64,000 bases of DNA from Lentimicrobium sp. (GTDB taxonomy: Bacteria; Bacteroidota; Bacteroidia; Bacteroidales; Lentimicrobiaceae), in the NCBI GenBank assembly GCA_019429275.1, contig JAHYJC010000021.1:1-64000 (forward strand), in the 5' to 3' direction. This document shows, piece by piece, positions 63,062 through 64,000 of the stretch; the stretch's first letter is position 1; every line of letters starts with the position of its first letter. Position numbers and translations under genes: made by a program. The notes below the pieces were generated by a model. The model saw only the letters and a program-made list of their open reading frames with translations, searched no databases and was not told the DNA's origin.

Positions 63062-63103
63062 TTAAACAATAGTTTGGTAAGTTAAGAATCGCTCCGCCGG
63101 GCA

Positions 63104-63123
63104 GGGCGAAAGCTACACCGCCC
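63104..63123 (+). terminator. GC-rich hairpin after the fusion gene
   Basis: GGGCG (63104-63108) pairs with CGCCC (63119-63123) inside a short GC-rich patch in an otherwise AT-rich gap. No T-run follows, so a terminator role is weakly supported. Confidence 0.3.
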
Positions 63124-63133
63124 CGAATAATTA

Positions 63134-63165
63134 TTTGTAAATATTAATATTAATTTCTATTTTTG
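63134..63165 (+). promoter_or_regulatory. Promoter of DUF177-rpmF-plsX
   Basis: TTTG (63134-63137), a 20-base spacer and TATTTTTG (63158-63165): both Bacteroidetes boxes match exactly at the expected distance, making this the clearest promoter in the window. The DUF177 ATG lies 24 bases downstream. Confidence 0.75.
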
Positions 63166-63188
63166 CACCCCCTAAACCTAAAACAAGA

Positions 63189-63713
63189 ATGGCCGTGGAA
63201 AAGCGCAGGGAATATTTCATCCCTTTTGTCGGTTTAAGCATTGGAAATCATAGGTTTAATTATTTAATTGACAACAAGTTCTTTGCACTGTTTGATACAT
63301 CAGAAATTCAGCGGGCTAAAGTAAATGTTGAGCTTGATCTGGATAAAGAAGAGAGAATGCTGGTGCTGAATTTCAACATTTCCGGCACAATCGGGGTAAC
63401 CTGTAGTCGCTGCCTTGATGAATTTGACCTTGAAGTCGAAGGGAAACAAGAGTTCTTTGTAAAATTCGGAAATGAATTCAGGGAAGAGGACGGTGATGTA
63501 CTCATAATTCCTGAAAATGAATCGCATATCGATATTTCGGGACTTATCTTCGATTACCTTCATCTGATGATACCCTTCAGGGTTGTGCATCCCGATGATA
63601 AATCCGGAAATTCTGCCTGTGACCCGGAAGTAATTAAACGATTAAATGAATTGACGCACAAGGCAGAACAGGAATCGCCCTGGAGTAAATTAAAAGATAT
63701 TAATCTGGATTAA
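63189..63713 (+). CDS. DUF177 (YceD) family protein
   Basis: A 174-residue protein of the YceD/DUF177 family, which is nearly always found directly before rpmF and is linked to large-ribosomal-RNA accumulation. The core motif is VTCSRCLDEFDLEV (CxxC near residues 76-79) with a second Cys near the C-terminus (SACDPEVIKRLNEL). It starts the DUF177-rpmF-plsX unit, 27 bases before rpmF. Confidence 0.92.
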   Translation: MAVEKRREYFIPFVGLSIGNHRFNYLIDNKFFALFDTSEIQRAKVNVELDLDKEERMLVLNFNISGTIGVTCSRCLDEFDLEVEGKQEFFVKFGNEFREEDGDVLIIPENESHIDISGLIFDYLHLMIPFRVVHPDDKSGNSACDPEVIKRLNELTHKAEQESPWSKLKDINLD

Positions 63714-63740
63714 ATATTTTTAAATCAAAAATCAAACGAA

Positions 63741-63926
63741 ATGCCACATCCAAAACATAGGTTTTCGAAAACCCGCACAGCCAAAAGAAGAACCCATTAC
63801 AAAGCTGTTGCACCAACCATCAGTACCTGCTCAAATTGCGGGGCATCTGTTCTGTATCACAGGGTTTGCAGCGAATGCGGATATTACAAAGGCAAGCTGG
63901 CCATCGAAAAGGCTGCTGTAGTTTAA
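63741..63926 (+). CDS. rpmF: 50S ribosomal protein L32
   Basis: A 61-residue ribosomal protein of the zinc-binding type: MPHPKHRFSKTRTAKRRTHY at the N-terminus and two CxxC pairs (CSNC and CSEC) that form the zinc knuckle. It lies between DUF177 and plsX, the standard bacterial order. Confidence 0.97.
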   Translation: MPHPKHRFSKTRTAKRRTHYKAVAPTISTCSNCGASVLYHRVCSECGYYKGKLAIEKAAVV

Positions 63927-63968
63927 TAACTATCAGTTGTTTTTAATAAAAAACACTAATTTAGTCAG

Positions 63969-64000
63969 ATGAAAATCGGACTAGACATTATGGGCGGGGA
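63969..64000 (+). CDS. plsX: Phosphate acyltransferase PlsX, N-terminal fragment
   Basis: The ATG at 63969 opens a frame reading MKIGLDIMGG up to the right edge, the conserved beginning of PlsX, which makes acyl-phosphate for phospholipid synthesis. Only ten codons are present; position after rpmF supports the call. Confidence 0.8.
   Translation, partial: MKIGLDIMGG

Noticed and set aside
63300-63590. 96-codon minus-strand frame opposite DUF177
   Set aside because: Antisense shadow of a gene whose position before rpmF is conserved in bacteria.

Overview
The window looks like a chromosomal segment of a Bacteroidota (Bacteroidetes) bacterium, probably a Bacteroidales/Marinilabiliales-type anaerobe or facultative anaerobe. 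Evidence: more than twenty exact copies of the Bacteroidetes -7 promoter element TAnnTTTG, placed just upstream of genes on both strands; a secreted nuclease with a type IX secretion C-terminal tail; a DUF4270 lipoprotein; histidine kinases with the KETAHQLGTP H-box; and the gene order prs-L25-pth. No rRNA, tRNA, CRISPR, phage or insertion sequence was seen. All boundaries and motifs were read by eye.

Layout. 0-7 kb: a partial gene at the left edge; a monoacylglycerol-lipase-like hydrolase followed by glycerol kinase (minus strand); a galactose operon galM - Na+/galactose symporter - galK. 7-10 kb: a redox cluster of OsmC, an atypical thioredoxin, thioredoxin reductase, a membrane-anchored thioredoxin and a secreted DUF302 protein, closed by a terminator. 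10-20 kb: housekeeping genes glyS, pth, L25, prs, queA, ispD, a cation efflux (CDF) transporter, a glycosyltransferase with a flippase-like protein, and ruvC. 20-30 kb: a histidine kinase, an AsmA-like protein, dxs, and the potassium uptake pair trkA-trkH followed by a decayed second trkH. 30-40 kb: a MATE transporter; a compact run of a WaaE-like glycosyltransferase, a heptosyltransferase-like GT9, a lipid kinase and hemW; an exo/endonuclease/phosphatase-family protein; a GH3-like adenylating enzyme; a LysE exporter; ruvB. 40-53 kb: queG, arginine deiminase, an M16 double protease, a nucleotide-kinase-like protein, a GNAT, PHP phosphatase and U32 protein, a hybrid sensor kinase, then queD, the secreted endonuclease and a MntP-like membrane protein. 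53-64 kb: an S41 protease; a GT5-like half protein, DUF4270 lipoprotein and glmS; a 1077-residue multi-cofactor oxidoreductase fusion; and DUF177-rpmF-plsX (cut by the right edge).

How the genes fit together: galactose enters with sodium, is mutarotated and phosphorylated; monoglycerides may be cleaved and their glycerol phosphorylated; dxs and ispD serve the MEP isoprenoid route; queA, queG and queD (unlinked) serve queuosine synthesis; GT2/GT9 genes and the lipid kinase fit cell-envelope lipid and LOS synthesis.

The strongest candidates for undescribed biology are the single-chain oxidoreductase at 59828-63061, which strings together modules normally found as separate subunits of HcnABC/sarcosine-oxidase/archaeal proline-dehydrogenase-type enzymes plus a two-cluster ferredoxin, and the redox cluster at 7113-9947, where the reductase lacks the usual NADPH signature and one thioredoxin lacks its CxxC.
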